From NCBI RefSeq assembly GCF_046348265.1, contig NZ_JAXMEO010000008.1: a stretch of DNA of 64,000 nt; one strand, 5' to 3'. The DNA comes from Pelomonas sp937871895. GTDB lineage: Bacteria; Pseudomonadota; Gammaproteobacteria; Burkholderiales; Burkholderiaceae_C. Each line of letters starts with the position of its first letter. Position 1 is the stretch's first letter. Shown here one piece after another: positions 62,215 to 64,000 of the stretch. A program made the position numbers and the translations under genes. The notes under the pieces are model-generated. The model saw only the letters and a program-made list of their open reading frames with translations, had not been told where the DNA came from and did no database searches.

Positions 62215-64000
62215 CTCGACGGCCCCGCGCCGCAGCCGTGGCAAAGCGGCAAGCTGTTCAGGAATACTCACCGGATTGCGAAACCACCGGCCCAGTTCGA
62301 TCGCGCGGGTGGCGTCAGCCGCTACATTCTCGGTCCCACCCTTCGATGGCCGGCGCACGAACTGCCGCCGATCAGCGGCAGGGTTCGCTCCGACACTGTG
62401 GCATCGGCCCTCAACGCACCCATCCAAGACGTGACCGAAATATTCACTGGCTCGCCGCGTCTCGCGGGCGAACGTAAATCTGCTCTCACGCCGCAAGCGC
62501 TCTGGCAAGACCTGCTGAGCCAGCACTCGCCCGTTGATGCCGCAGCGGCTATGGAGGGCGATTTTGCGGTTGCCACCGCGCGCCCCGACGGCAGTGTCTT
62601 CCTGGCAGTGGACCGGTTTGCGATTCGAAGCCTGTGCTACCGCATCGACGGTGGCGTACTCCGCATTGCAGAGCGGGCTGATGCCCTGGCGGGCGAGGCT
62701 GGGCAGCTCAGCGACCAGGCCGTTTTCGAGTACCTCTACCACCACATCGTCCCGTCGCCTCACACGGTGTTCGCCGGCGTCCAGCGCCTGCCGCCTGGTC
62801 ACTGCGCCGAGTTCCGAGATGGCAAGCTGCACATCACCCGGTACTGGACGCCACGCTTCACCCCCCGCACGCCCGATGTGGCTGACGCCAAGAAGCAGCT
62901 GCGGGCGTTGCTCCGCGATGCCGTGGCCAAGCAGATGGATGGCTCCAAGCCCGCCTGCTTCCTCAGTGGTGGTGTCGACAGTTCCACCGTGGCAGGGATG
63001 ATGGCGGAGCTCGCCAGCGACGTGTCGGCCTACTCCATCGGCTTTGAGGCCAATGGCTACGACGAGATGGAGTACGCCCGTGTGACCGCCAAGCGCTTCG
63101 GCTTGAAGCATCGGGAAATCTATTTCACGCCTGACATTCTGGTCGCCGATATCCCCAAGGTGGCTGCATCCTACGACCAGCCCTTTGGCAACTCGTCGGT
63201 ACTCCCGTCCTTCCACTGCGCTCGTGAAGCCCGTGGCGATGGTGTCAGCCGAATACTTGCTGGCGATGGCGGTGATGAGCTTTTCGGGGGCAATTCACGC
63301 TACGCCACGCAACAGTTGTTTGACCACTGGCAGAGGCTGCCCGGCCCGCTGCGCGATGGCCTTCTGGGCCCGCTGTTCAGGCTGCCCATCATGGCCAAGC
63401 TGCCCGTAGCTCGAAAGGCCGCCAGCTATGTCCGCCAAGCGTCTCAACCCATGCCTGGCCGCATTCAGGAATACAACCTGATCAAGCGAATCGGCTACCA
63501 GCAGATCTTTCCGCAGCCGTTCCTGGACCACGTGAGCCAGGGCGAGATTGAATCCGCGCAGAACGCAGTCTGGGCCCAGGCGGAAGCGCCTGATGAGCTC
63601 GACCGGCACTTGGCCTATGACTGGCGCTACACCTTGGCCGAATGCGATCTGCCCAAGGTGGTGGGCTCCACCCAGTTGGCTGGTGTCTCGGTCGGCTTCC
63701 CAATGTTGGACGAGGCGCTGGTGCAGTTCTCGATGCAACTGCCTCCGGCCTTCAAGGTCAATGGCCAGGAATTGCGCTGGTTCTTCAAAGACGCCATGCG
63801 GGGCTTTTTGCCCGACGAGGTCATCACCAAAAAGAAGCAAGGCTTTGGGCTTCCGTTTGGCGTCTGGATGGTTGAGCACGCAGCACTGAATGCCTTGACG
63901 CGCGACGCCCTTCGTGCGCTCGTTCCTCGAGGCCTGATCCGTGAGGAATTCGTTCGTCAGTTCTTTGAAGAACTGCTACCAACGCATCCTCACTATTACG
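62215..64000 (+). CDS. Asparagine-synthetase-like protein, 3' truncated by window edge
   Basis: 595 codons in the window. The synthetase domain shows the PPi-binding FLSGGVDSSTVAG, ILAGDGGDELFGG and KKKQGFGLPFGVW. The N-terminal Ntn-like domain (EGDFAVATARPDGSVFLAVD) is present, but no M-C-G-I start exists, so glutaminase activity is unlikely. The start is uncertain: reading in frame from the carrier protein's stop, no ATG, GTG or TTG appears until GTG 62398, and the next ATG is 62551; a CTG lies at 62254. Strong third-position GC from 62215 suggests coding begins there. Such proteins form amide or beta-lactam bonds. Probably an amide-forming step of the XrtA locus. Confidence 0.85.

Noticed and set aside
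62238..62477. GTG-started frame as the N-terminus of the asparagine-synthetase-like gene
   Set aside because: It is in a different frame from the synthetase and ends before it. Joining them would need a frameshift, and third-position GC is better in the frame that follows the carrier protein stop.

Overview
The window is about 64 kb of a high-GC chromosome with dense gene packing and many ATGA/GTGA/TGATG stop-start overlaps. Gene content points to a betaproteobacterium of the order Burkholderiales, probably near Comamonadaceae or Sphaerotilaceae. The supporting genes are the thrB/BPSS1780-type membrane gene pair, group II truncated globin, DUF3717/DUF1289, DUF2868, the rph-rdgB-hemW operon and an exosortase A (XrtA) polysaccharide locus. 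This placement rests on reading the proteins; no search was run.

Layout: 1-9.9 kb holds the 5' end of purN, a small DUF1289 gene, a MATE exporter, a two-component system with a Spy-like periplasmic protein, the ribosome-associated ABC-F protein EttA, an orphan oligopeptide-binding protein and the RNA helicase RhlE. At 10.0-17.2 kb five genes are chained by stop-start overlaps: a DUF2868 membrane protein with a GTPase-family-like tail, a nucleotide-sugar-epimerase-like protein, a beta-CASP metallo-beta-lactamase, an MgtC/DUF4010 membrane protein and the tRNA-modifying enzyme MnmC. At 17.2-26.1 kb lie three chemoreceptors, a Suv3-like RNA helicase and a DGPF-DGPF-ECF42 sigma factor module. At 26.2-30.6 kb a YtrA-type GntR repressor, an ABC ATPase and two tandem paralogous membrane proteins form one operon behind a nested palindromic operator.

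30.4-38.4 kb holds a LysR regulator, a tautomerase-like gene, tRNA-Ser(CGA) with a duplicated 3' end, serS, ispH, an FKBP isomerase, radC, an Smr protein, a TonB-like protein, a truncated globin and a MinD-like ATPase. A diguanylate cyclase and cheR-cheD-cheB follow to 41.9 kb. A minus-strand operon (Ser/Thr kinase, PP2C phosphatase, rph, rdgB, hemW) is divergent from yicC-gmk-rpoZ-spoT. greB, a small secreted protein, thrB and a BPSS1780-type membrane protein come next.

53.4-64 kb is the accessory-gene part of an XrtA/PEP-CTERM locus. On the minus strand are an AMP-dependent acyl ligase, a PLP decarboxylase and a thioesterase. Divergently on the plus strand are an acyl carrier protein, an ATP-grasp/LMW-tyrosine-phosphatase/hydrolase fusion, a second hydrolase, a glycosyltransferase, a second acyl carrier protein and an asparagine-synthetase-like protein cut by the right edge. 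The exosortase and its polysaccharide genes are not in the window and would be expected to the right. Together these genes look like a carrier-protein-based pathway that activates and couples an amino or acyl group for the surface polysaccharide. This locus is the least understood part of the window.
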